Source of the DNA: Fimbriimonadaceae bacterium
Lineage (GTDB): Bacteria; Armatimonadota; Fimbriimonadia; Fimbriimonadales; Fimbriimonadaceae
Length of the DNA: 12,013 bases
Direction: 5' to 3'
NCBI GenBank assembly: GCA_947447315.1
Contig: CANFJD010000059.1
Coordinates: 1 to 12,013, forward strand
Under the pieces are notes generated by a model. That model was not told the DNA's origin and searched no databases. It saw only the letters and a program-made list of their open reading frames with translations. Made by a program: the position numbers and the translations under genes. This document shows, piece by piece, positions 5,564 through 12,013 of this stretch. Every line of letters starts with the position of its first letter. Position 1 is the stretch's first letter.

Positions 5564-7462
5564 CTACGCTGGTAGCGGGAGGCCCATGGCTTCTAGGTAC
5601 GACCTCAAACTCGCCACTCGACCCGCTGCTTCCAGCCGTATATCAAACGGACGACCTCGGGTATCGATGATCAATCCCAGCTGACCATCTATCAGGTTCG
5701 TGGTCTGGTCGCGATGGCCCTTGCTGGTATCAAACCGCTTCACCGTCACCGCCTTGCCCTTTCCGCCACCGACATCGAACGTCTTGGCCGGTTCCACCAC
5801 TAGTTCTGGCGTCTCGTCAATATTGATCGGAACAACCTTAATCTGACCAAATGGCACCGAAACATCGATCTTGTTTCCCTTCACCGTCACGCAAGGCTCG
5901 CCAACTTTGCCCGTACCGACCGGTGCAATACAGGTACCAATTTTGACAATGCAGTCTCGCTCAAAGACTTCCTTTGCCGCCTCGTAAACGTGCTCGCTGA
6001 GCACGCCGAGGTGCGGCATCATGAAGATGGAGTCCACCGTCAACATCGTGATTCCTTCCGGCTGGTAGGCGTCCATCATCATCAACGCCGACTGTGCGCG
6101 CCGCGGAGCGTGCGAAAGTACGCCGCCCGAGCCAATGATCATGTCCAGCTCCAGCATCTTCACGAGGGTCTGACCAGTCGCCTGCTCGCTCATCAATCGA
6201 TCCAGACCACCCTGCTGAACGCCCACCAAGTCTCGGGCGAGGCTCTTGTGGTGCAAGAACGCTAGCCGTAGTGCCTCGCGAGAAACTGCGTGTTCAATCA
6301 GCAAATCTTCATAAGTCTGCGGAATGGTCGTCGGTCGAATCATCTTGTTCCGCAATCGGTTGCGAACTTCCGAAGGTTCGATCTCAAACGGCAACCAACG
6401 GGCAATGTTTTCCACTCCAGCTTCCTTCAGTACGTTACAGATCGAGTAACTCATGCCCAGGTTAGCCGAAACCGTACGGTTATAGATTCGTTCGCCGAAC
6501 GAATTTTTAAACACCGAGAAGACGTCGGTCGTCGCTCCGCCGATGTCTACTCCGAGCACGTTCACTCCTTCATTTTCGGCGTATTCCTTCAACAGCTTTC
6601 CAACCGCATTCGGAGTTGCCATCACTTCTTCGCTGGTCCACTCCAGCAATTTGGAATAGCCCGGAGCCTGTTGCATCACGTGCTCCAGGAACATTTCGTG
6701 AATCTCATCTCGCGCGGGACCGAGGTTTTCCTGATCCAGCTTCGGACGCAAGTTATCCACCACCTGCAGTGAAATGGTCTCGCCTAAAACCTTTCCTACA
6801 TCGGCGCTCGCCTCCTTATTGCCTGCATAAATGATCGGCAGCTTCATGTCGCCAAAACGAGGCTTGGGGTCTGCCCGCCGGATGACTTCCGCCATTTCGA
6901 TGAGGTGACTCTTCGTTCCTCCGTCCGTGCCGCCAGACATCAGAATGATATCGGGCCGCAACTGACGCAATCGCTCCACTTTTTGGAAATCCTTGCGGCC
7001 GTCGTCAACCGCCAACGTATCCATCAAAATTGCACCGGCACCGAGCGCCGCGCGCTCCGCCGATTCTGCCGACATCGACTTGACGACGCCCGCCACCATC
7101 ATTTGCAAACCGCCTCCCGCGCTAGATGTGGAAACGTAGATGTCGGAGGCGTCCAGCTCTCCGGTAACGCCGGTGGCATCCAAAGTTCCTTCCTTCAGCT
7201 GACGCCAAACCTTGCCGTCTCGGATCAACTTTCGCCGCCCCGCTACGAATCCATCGGGAACGGCAGTTTCCGTGATCTCCTCCAACTCGGTGATGCTATT
7301 GAGAACGCCCAGCGTAACGTCCTCAAACGGCTTTTCGACGGTCGTCGGCGCTTCGCCGCGAGCCACCAGGCGATATTCGCCCTTGTCGTTCTTCTCAATG
7401 AGAATGGCTTTGGTCGTGGTTGATCCGCAGTCGGTGGCAACGATGCGCCGGATGTCAGTCAT
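5564..7462 (-). CDS. MutL/GlmL-family ATPase (glutamate mutase L-like), long form
   Basis: Members of this actin-like (ASKHA) ATPase family accompany adenosylcobalamin-dependent carbon-skeleton or amino mutases and are thought to reactivate them. Seen in order: phosphate loop DCGSTTTKAI (residues 11-20), the STSSAGGGLQMMVAGV stretch (111-126), ILMSGGTDGGTKSH (173-186), AGNKEAS (213-219), the second nucleotide-binding loop VLGVDIGGATTDVFSV (302-317), VSANLGMSYS (331-340), and GSGGVLSHAPRRAQSALMMM (444-463). At 632 residues it is longer than the clostridial GlmL proteins (about 460). The extra C-terminal region from about 500 contains CIAPVGTGKVGEPCVTV and ends with LGLIIDTRGRPFDI. No glmS, glmE or other mutase gene is in the window, so its partner is unknown. 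The start follows a TATACT box at 10 nt without a Shine-Dalgarno site. Confidence 0.9.
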   Translation of the reverse strand: MTDIRRIVATDCGSTTTKAILIEKNDKGEYRLVARGEAPTTVEKPFEDVTLGVLNSITELEEITETAVPDGFVAGRRKLIRDGKVWRQLKEGTLDATGVTGELDASDIYVSTSSAGGGLQMMVAGVVKSMSAESAERAALGAGAILMDTLAVDDGRKDFQKVERLRQLRPDIILMSGGTDGGTKSHLIEMAEVIRRADPKPRFGDMKLPIIYAGNKEASADVGKVLGETISLQVVDNLRPKLDQENLGPARDEIHEMFLEHVMQQAPGYSKLLEWTSEEVMATPNAVGKLLKEYAENEGVNVLGVDIGGATTDVFSVFKNSFGERIYNRTVSANLGMSYSICNVLKEAGVENIARWLPFEIEPSEVRNRLRNKMIRPTTIPQTYEDLLIEHAVSREALRLAFLHHKSLARDLVGVQQGGLDRLMSEQATGQTLVKMLELDMIIGSGGVLSHAPRRAQSALMMMDAYQPEGITMLTVDSIFMMPHLGVLSEHVYEAAKEVFERDCIVKIGTCIAPVGTGKVGEPCVTVKGNKIDVSVPFGQIKVVPINIDETPELVVEPAKTFDVGGGKGKAVTVKRFDTSKGHRDQTTNLIDGQLGLIIDTRGRPFDIRLEAAGRVASLRSYLEAMGLPLPA

Positions 7463-7472
7463 TGTTAAACTG

Positions 7473-7478
7473 AGTATA
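7473..7478 (-). promoter_or_regulatory. Possible -10 box of the mutL operon
   Basis: TATACT on the minus strand lies 10 nt before the mutL ATG, inside the 59-nt divergent gap. There is no good -35 at standard spacing. The leader, if this box is used, would be only a few nucleotides long. TATATC at 7510-7515, 6 nt before the divergent ATG at 7522, may be the counterpart for the plus-strand gene. Confidence 0.4.
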
Positions 7479-7521
7479 TCGTCAACATCGTAAGGGTAGT
7501 GGCACGTCGTATATCAGACGT

Positions 7522-7755
7522 ATGACTACGGATCCTTCCCGGCGCATTATTTTTATTTCTGGCGGTGTTATCGTGGTGGCACTTGCCGTTGGCCTGGGAA
7601 TCTTCATTGGGCAAAGGAACGTAGCTAGTCCGCCGTCCCCACCAGCAAAATCTGGCACAGAATCTCGGAAGTCTCCCGTTCCTTCTGACACCGCCGTAAG
7701 CTGGTATTGGTTGACGAACTTACCAGCGGCGGCAGCGAAACCGGTAGTTCGTTGA
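7522..7755 (+). CDS. N-terminal part of a membrane-anchored protein, probably frameshifted
   Basis: The first 35 residues carry a basic start (MTTDPSRR) and one strong membrane span (IIFISGGVIVVALAVGLGIFIG, in a type II or uncleaved-anchor arrangement). A Pro/Ser-rich linker follows (ASPPSPPAKSGTESRKSPVPS). From about 7690 the frame reads SWYWLTNLPAAAAK and stops, while the -1 frame opens at 7689 and continues for over 200 codons into a domain that lacks its own start signal. The simplest reading is one gene, 7522-8354, broken by a one-base deletion or sequencing error between 7689 and 7755. No slippery heptamer for programmed frameshifting is evident. Alone, this piece would be a 77-residue anchor without a domain. 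Confidence 0.6.
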   Translation: MTTDPSRRIIFISGGVIVVALAVGLGIFIGQRNVASPPSPPAKSGTESRKSPVPSDTAVSWYWLTNLPAAAAKPVVR

Positions 7756-8354
7756 GGTTTGTACTCACATCTTCGATTCCTGACTCCGATCTGCCTCCTC
7801 TCGGCACCATCGTTACGGGAAAGGTTTCGTGGAGCCGCGCCGAAGGCTCTCTCGGAGCGCTCACAGATACGCCCGCGAGGCTAAACGTGGCTTTAGACCC
7901 CATGGGTAACTACACGCTAAGTGGGCAACCGAAAGCAGTCCGCGACATTGAGTTCAATCGTGCAAACACAGGCTTACCGGAATCGTCCTCCGCGCCGGTC
8001 GCTACCGAGGAGCGCGCGACCCTGCTGGAGCAGTTCCTCACTACTCCTGGCGGCGTGCCGATTCCGACCGATGCAATCGAGTCATTGAAATCCGACACTT
8101 CCCTCCCCGCGACCGAGAAATTTCTCTCGCAGTCCCGGCGTTCGGGATCCGCATCCCTGGTCGCCGCGCTTGCCAGCGGCGGCACCAGCGCCGAATTTGA
8201 GCTGGCACTAAGCGCCGTCAACGAAGTTCGGAGCGTTCTGGGACGGAATCTAGGGGCACTGAAACGACGGTTGGGAGGGCGTAACATCCACGCCTATCCA
8301 GGGACCGAGGTCACGGCTTATCTCACGCCGATCCGACCGAAGACTAACTGGTAA
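7707..8354 (+). CDS. C-terminal extracytoplasmic domain of the same protein (frame -1)
   Basis: The frame is open from 7689; TTG at 7707 is the first start-like codon, but it has no ribosome site and the protein reads naturally through it (KLVLVDELTSGG). The product has no membrane span. It contains a strand-rich part with LPPLGTIVTGKVSW and LDPMGNYTLSGQP, an acidic and Ser-rich middle (about 8000-8150), and a helix followed by AYPGTEVTAYLTP at the end. A single anchor, Pro-rich linker and C-terminal GT-patterned beta domain recall VirB10/TrbI-like envelope proteins, but the likeness is loose and no type IV secretion genes are nearby. I give no function. The stop overlaps the convergent pyrF end by 11 nt. 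Confidence 0.6.
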   Translation: MVDELTSGGSETGSSLRFVLTSSIPDSDLPPLGTIVTGKVSWSRAEGSLGALTDTPARLNVALDPMGNYTLSGQPKAVRDIEFNRANTGLPESSSAPVATEERATLLEQFLTTPGGVPIPTDAIESLKSDTSLPATEKFLSQSRRSGSASLVAALASGGTSAEFELALSAVNEVRSVLGRNLGALKRRLGGRNIHAYPGTEVTAYLTPIRPKTNW

Positions 8355-9042
8355 GGCCCAGCTCAGCTAGCCGGGCTTGAGGATCTTCGGCACTGGTTAG
8401 CGCGCGTCCGATCACCACATAATCCGCACCGTTGTCAAACGCAAATTGCGCACTTGCAACTCGAGTTTGGTCGCTGCTCTCGGCAGAATTCAACTGAATT
8501 CCAGGAGTGACAATGATCCCTTCGTGACCAATCGCCATCCGGATGGCACCGGCTTCGTGCGGGCTCGCAATGACCCCATCTAGCTCACAATCAATTGCCA
8601 GCTGAGAAAGCCGCACCATATGCTCGGGCAAGTCTCGCGTAACCCCTAGATCGTCTGTCAGGTCGCGCTGGCTGAGAGAGGTCAAAACGCTCACTCCCAT
8701 TAGCAGCGGACGATCCTCTTCATCAAATGCGCGTGCCTGCTCTACGGCGGCCGTCATCATGGCACGTCCTCCGGCAACGTGGAGTGTTGTCATCCATACG
8801 CCACATTTGGCCGCTTCTCTTACCGCCAAGGCAACCACACTCGGAATGTCGTGGAACTTCAGGTCCAGAAAGATGCGCTGCGCCCCGGCATCTTTAAGTT
8901 TTGCAATCACCTCCAGGCCATTGGTCAAGGTGAGGGCGTGACCAATCTTGAAGGTCAGAACGTGGTCAGACAGCGATTTAACGGTCTGAATCGCTTCGGC
9001 AACGTCGCCAGTATCGAGAGCGCAAATCACTTTACGGTTCAC
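8344..9042 (-). CDS. pyrF: Orotidine 5'-phosphate decarboxylase
   Basis: PyrF removes CO2 from OMP to give UMP, the last step of de novo pyrimidine synthesis. The 232-residue product matches the short bacterial type. The catalytic charged network is intact: Asp10 in CALD, Lys32 in FKIG, and Asp60, Lys62 and Asp65 in LDLKFHDIP. Further family marks are LHVAGG, MGVSVLTS, GVIASPHEA, VTPGI and YVVIGRAL, the last being part of the phosphate-binding end of the barrel. Where most relatives read PGIR, this one reads PGIQ (Gln183). The start is GTG, five codons before the first strand, without a Shine-Dalgarno site; TAGGCT lies 8 nt upstream (9056-9051). It stands alone between a convergent and a divergent gene. 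Confidence 0.96.
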   Translation of the reverse strand: MNRKVICALDTGDVAEAIQTVKSLSDHVLTFKIGHALTLTNGLEVIAKLKDAGAQRIFLDLKFHDIPSVVALAVREAAKCGVWMTTLHVAGGRAMMTAAVEQARAFDEEDRPLLMGVSVLTSLSQRDLTDDLGVTRDLPEHMVRLSQLAIDCELDGVIASPHEAGAIRMAIGHEGIIVTPGIQLNSAESSDQTRVASAQFAFDNGADYVVIGRALTSAEDPQARLAELGLTS

Positions 9043-9154
9043 GAAAGAACAGCCTACCCGCGTTTACCAAAACGAGGACTCTCCCGCCTCCATTCAAGGA
9101 AATTCATCAATCCTGCCTCACGGCGCGTTCACGTTGAAGCCAAAATCCACCTCG

Positions 9155-9171
9155 ATTTGTTAGGGACAAAT
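9155..9171. promoter_or_regulatory. Operator-like inverted repeat between pyrF and the tricorn gene
   Basis: ATTTGT and ACAAAT, a perfect 6-bp inverted repeat with a 5-nt centre (TAGGG), lie in the 185-nt divergent region about 57 nt before the tricorn start. No T-tract makes it a terminator in a useful direction. It could bind a dimeric repressor, or be chance in an AT-rich patch. Confidence 0.3.
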
Positions 9172-9214
9172 TTCCGATTCACGGGCAATTGATTCTGGCT
9201 AGGAATTTGTGCAT

Positions 9215-9220
9215 TACACT
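9215..9220 (+). promoter_or_regulatory. Possible -10 box of a leaderless transcript (tricorn gene)
   Basis: TACACT stands exactly 7 nt before the ATG at 9228, the same geometry as at the DUF2314 gene. No Shine-Dalgarno sequence is present. The nearest TTGATT, a possible -35 (9189-9194), is 20 nt away, longer than usual. Confidence 0.35.
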
Positions 9221-9227
9221 GACGCCC

Positions 9228-12013
9228 ATGCCAATTATGCTTGTGGCCCTTACAGCCCTCTCCGCGGCACCGGGTCCTTTTCTATTCCAGCATCCCACCA
9301 CTAATGGTGAGGTGATCGTGTTTTCCTTCGCCGGCGATCTTTGGTCCGTCCCGTTTGCGGGCGGAAGCGCCACTCGGCTTACCACCGGTGAAGGAGAAGA
9401 AAGTTCTCCCTACTTCTCGCCCGACGGAAAAACCGTTGCTTTCACCGGACAATACGACGGCAATACGGACGTATTTACCATCCCCGCTCCGGGGGGAATT
9501 CCGAAACGGCTCACTGCTCATCCCAGCGCCGACAACACGGTGGGCTGGTCTGCCGATGGCACTCAGGTGCTCTATCGCTCCTCGATGCTCTCCAACACCG
9601 ACTACCCACGTCTCTTCACGGTATCGCTAAAGGGAGGCATCCCACGCCCATTACCTCTGCCGACCGGCACGATGGGTTCCTTCTCCCCGGACGGAAAGCA
9701 ATTGGCGTACGTTCCCCGGGACAAGTGGCAACCCGGTTGGAAGCGCTATCGCGGCGGACAAACCTATCCCATCTGGATTGCCGACCTCGCAACCAGCAAA
9801 GTCAAAGAGATTCCCCGCCAGAACACCAATGATGAGCAGCCGATGTGGATTGGCGATCGAATTTACTTTGTCAGCGACCGGAAGTTAACCAAAACCCTGT
9901 TCAGTTACGATTTGAAGTCCGGAGCCGTGCAGGAAGAGTTTCCGCCCGCGAGCGACTTCGATATCAAATCCGCAACGGCGGGAACCGGCACTAGCAAAGC
10001 CGAAATCGTCTTTGAAAAACTCGGCGGTATCCACGTCTACAACACCAAAACCAAGCAGGTAACCGACGTCCCGATCTCCATTTCGGGAGATTTTCCCGAG
10101 GTACGACCGGAGTTCAAAGACATCTCCGGTTATGTCGAGGATCTGAGCCTGAGCCCAACCGGCGCGCGAATAGCCGTCGCCGCTCGCGGCTTCCTGGTAA
10201 CGGTTCCCGCCGCCAAAGGCGACTACCGAGTGCTTGATGAGACGCCCGGCATCCACCGAAAGAGCCCGGCGTGGTCCCCCGATGGCACTCGTATCGCATA
10301 CCTAACCGATGTTCGAAATGGCTATCAATTGGCAATTCGAAATCTGGCCGATGGAGTCGAGACCATTTATCCACTGGGTAACGGCGAGGCATTTTGGTAC
10401 AGCCCGATATGGTCGCCAGACGGATCACGGATTGCGATCACCAACAATAAGCATGAGCTTTGGGTCCACGACGCTCGCACCGGAGCGGGGCAACTCGTTG
10501 ATACCGGCACGTACGAAGACCCCCAAACGAGCATTCAGCCGAATTGGTCTCCAGACAGCAAGTGGCTTACCTGGGCTCGGGACCTCAATAATCACTTGAA
10601 CGCCGTGTTTGTCTACGACCTAGAGAAGAAGGCGAAGACCCAGATCACCGACGGCCTGGCGAATGCAAAGAATCCGGTGTTTGACCGCGACGGTCGTCAC
10701 CTCTATTTCCACGCCAGCACCGACACCGGGTGGGGCGCAAGCTACCTGGACATGACCAGTTTGAGCGCGGCTCCGCCAACTTCCAGTGTGTACGCCATCG
10801 TACTGAAGAAGGACGGAGCAAATCCGTTGGTGCCGGAAAGCGACGAGGAACCGAACCCGGATGCGGACAAGGGCGCGAAGAAGGAGGCACTGAAGGACGA
10901 GAAATTCCGGATCGACCTCGACGGTATTGAGTCGCGAATCGTAACTCTGCCACTCCCTCGTGCAGGCTATACCAGCCTCGAAGCCGGACCAGCAGGGTCG
11001 TTCTTTGCCCTCGCCGGAGGAACAGTTACGAAGTTCGACGTCAATGCGAGAGCGGCGATGCCGTTTGGACAAGCTGGCGGAGTATCGGTGTCGGCGAAAG
11101 GCGATAAGATGTTGGTCGCCGGACGATCTGGATTCCAGATCGTAAGCACCGCGGCGCCGTTTGCCCCTGGCCAAGGTCGGGTGTCTTTAGAAGGCATGCG
11201 CGTTAAGTTCGATCCGAAGGCAGAGTGGAACCAGATGTTCAACGAACTCTTCCGCAACGAGAAAATCTTCTTCTACGATGCCGGAATGCACGGAGCAAAC
11301 CTCGCCGAACTGAAAGCCATGTACGCACCGTTCGTACCTAATATTGCCAGTCGCAGCGATCTCAACTATCTTTTCGAAGATATTGTTGGTCAGCTCAGCA
11401 TTGGTCACATGTGGGTCAGAGGAGGTGATACTCGTAACTCTGAAAAAATGATTCCTGGCGGTCTCCTCGGTGCCGATTTCGAGTTTTCCAACGGGAGATA
11501 TCGGCTCTCCAGAATCTTCGATGGTGAGCGATGGAACCCCGGTCTCCGCGCACCACTTGCCCAACCCGGCATTAACGCTAAGGTCGGAGAATATGTACTG
11601 GAAATTGATGGCAAACCCCTCGATGACAGTCTCGACATCTATCTGCTGTTGGAAGGCAAGGCTGGCCGCCAGGTTAAAGTCAAACTGGGTCCCACTCCCG
11701 ACGGCAAAGATTCCCGAGTCGTTACCGTAATCCCCACCTCCTCTGAGTTTGGCCTTCGGTTCCGAGCCTGGGCGGAGGATAACCGGCGATACGTGGCGAA
11801 AATGACGAATGGTCGGGCCGCGTACGTTCACGTTCCCGACACCGGCGACGGCGGATGGGAATCTTTCCGACGCTACTACCTTGCCCAAAGTGATAAGGAC
11901 GGCGTCATCATCGACGAGCGGTTTAACCACGGCGGTCTGATCAACGACTATATGGTTCACGAGATGCAACGCACCCTCAGTGCGGTCTTCACGCCGCGCA
12001 ATGGTAAGGACTG
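9228..12013 (+). CDS. Tricorn protease homologue (family S41), 3' end outside window
   Basis: Tricorn-type enzymes are large serine peptidases that degrade oligopeptides. About 928 residues are visible, open to the window end. A hydrophobic N-terminus (MPIMLVALTALSAA) suggests export. Beta-propeller repeats follow, with PD40-type SPDG-like turns near residues 63, 106, 149, 307, 349, 395, 441 and 485. An acidic/basic linker (ESDEEPNPDADKGAKKEAL, about 541-559) precedes FRIDLDGIESRIVTLPLPRAGY. The C1 helical region begins near 655 (EWNQMFNELFRN). GQLSIGHMWVRGGD holds the catalytic His727, and a PDZ domain with VGEYVLEIDGKPL spans about 772-825. The S41 domain (AAYVHVPDTG, IIDERFNHGG) then begins; the active Ser lies downstream of the window. 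Thermoplasma tricorn has Ser-His here; this one has Gly-His. A TTG at 9189 could give a longer signal peptide with an Arg. Confidence 0.93.
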   Translation, partial: MPIMLVALTALSAAPGPFLFQHPTTNGEVIVFSFAGDLWSVPFAGGSATRLTTGEGEESSPYFSPDGKTVAFTGQYDGNTDVFTIPAPGGIPKRLTAHPSADNTVGWSADGTQVLYRSSMLSNTDYPRLFTVSLKGGIPRPLPLPTGTMGSFSPDGKQLAYVPRDKWQPGWKRYRGGQTYPIWIADLATSKVKEIPRQNTNDEQPMWIGDRIYFVSDRKLTKTLFSYDLKSGAVQEEFPPASDFDIKSATAGTGTSKAEIVFEKLGGIHVYNTKTKQVTDVPISISGDFPEVRPEFKDISGYVEDLSLSPTGARIAVAARGFLVTVPAAKGDYRVLDETPGIHRKSPAWSPDGTRIAYLTDVRNGYQLAIRNLADGVETIYPLGNGEAFWYSPIWSPDGSRIAITNNKHELWVHDARTGAGQLVDTGTYEDPQTSIQPNWSPDSKWLTWARDLNNHLNAVFVYDLEKKAKTQITDGLANAKNPVFDRDGRHLYFHASTDTGWGASYLDMTSLSAAPPTSSVYAIVLKKDGANPLVPESDEEPNPDADKGAKKEALKDEKFRIDLDGIESRIVTLPLPRAGYTSLEAGPAGSFFALAGGTVTKFDVNARAAMPFGQAGGVSVSAKGDKMLVAGRSGFQIVSTAAPFAPGQGRVSLEGMRVKFDPKAEWNQMFNELFRNEKIFFYDAGMHGANLAELKAMYAPFVPNIASRSDLNYLFEDIVGQLSIGHMWVRGGDTRNSEKMIPGGLLGADFEFSNGRYRLSRIFDGERWNPGLRAPLAQPGINAKVGEYVLEIDGKPLDDSLDIYLLLEGKAGRQVKVKLGPTPDGKDSRVVTVIPTSSEFGLRFRAWAEDNRRYVAKMTNGRAAYVHVPDTGDGGWESFRRYYLAQSDKDGVIIDERFNHGGLINDYMVHEMQRTLSAVFTPRNGKD

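Larger units (their letters stand above)
4842..5605 (-). repeat. Segment flanked by direct copies of the mutL 3' end
   Basis: Two direct copies of a 42-nt stretch, 5564-5605 (the true mutL end) and 4842-4883, share 31 of 42 bases, including an exact 10-nt run AGGTACGACC on the plus strand. Between them lies the AT-rich gene at 5051-5557. The arrangement resembles insertions at gene ends that supply a replacement 3' end and leave the old one downstream, but no integrase is present and the copies are too diverged to be a recent att pair. Confidence 0.45.

Noticed and set aside
6905..7423. Plus-strand open frames opposite mutL
   Set aside because: They are antisense to conserved ATPase motifs of mutL and show no domain of their own.
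11187..11969. Minus-strand open frame of 260 codons in the tricorn region
   Set aside because: It lies wholly antisense to the C1, PDZ and S41 domains of the tricorn homologue, which are clearly recognisable on the plus strand.
1..12013. CRISPR arrays, tRNA or rRNA genes, insertion sequences, toxin-antitoxin or phage genes
   Set aside because: I looked for regular repeats, cloverleaf-like arms, transposase motifs and paired small genes and found none that could be supported.

Overview
The window comes from a bacterial chromosome of moderately high GC content. It carries housekeeping genes (tryptophan biosynthesis, the ribosomal stalk proteins L10 and L7/L12, pyrimidine biosynthesis) beside several poorly characterised genes. 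There is no phage, insertion sequence, CRISPR array, tRNA or rRNA. The phylum cannot be fixed from sequence alone. A secreted tricorn-type protease, a long-form MutL-family ATPase, an L10/L12 operon separated from its usual neighbours, and start codons preceded by TANNNT boxes rather than Shine-Dalgarno sites suggest a deep-branching phylum; Armatimonadota (Fimbriimonas-like) is a low-confidence guess.

Layout. Positions 1-1349 (+): the end of trpD and complete trpC, overlapping by 4 nt. A hairpin terminator at 1350-1379 separates them from the convergent rplL (1400-1792, -) and rplJ (1807-2352, -). Upstream of rplJ, about 2395-2521, is a leader RNA with an intrinsic terminator and a competing antiterminator, which fits autogenous control by L10. 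Next comes a GNAT acetyltransferase (2536-3126, -). On the plus strand follow a small polytopic membrane protein (3278-3898) and a DUF2314-domain protein (3938-4804). On the minus strand a MutL-family ATPase (7462-5564) is followed 6 nt later by an AT-rich gene of unknown function (5557-5051). Beyond that gene lies a second, diverged copy of the last 13 codons of mutL (4842-4883). A membrane-anchored protein on the plus strand (7522-8354) appears split by a frameshift. pyrF (9042-8344, -) overlaps its end tail to tail. Divergent from pyrF, a large exported tricorn protease homologue starts at 9228 and runs off the end of the window.

How it fits together. trpD and trpC catalyse two successive steps of tryptophan synthesis. 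rplJ and rplL encode the ribosomal stalk, with feedback at the leader RNA. pyrF makes UMP. MutL-type ATPases are chaperone-like partners of cobalamin-dependent mutases, but no mutase is present here. The most notable signals are (a) the L10 leader attenuator in an isolated rplJL operon, (b) the duplicated, synonymously diverged mutL tail flanking an AT-rich gene, which looks like the footprint of an insertion or paralogue loss, (c) the frameshift at about 7690-7755, and (d) TANNNT boxes 7-10 nt before several starts, suggesting leaderless transcripts. I see no clear evidence of a wholly new system.
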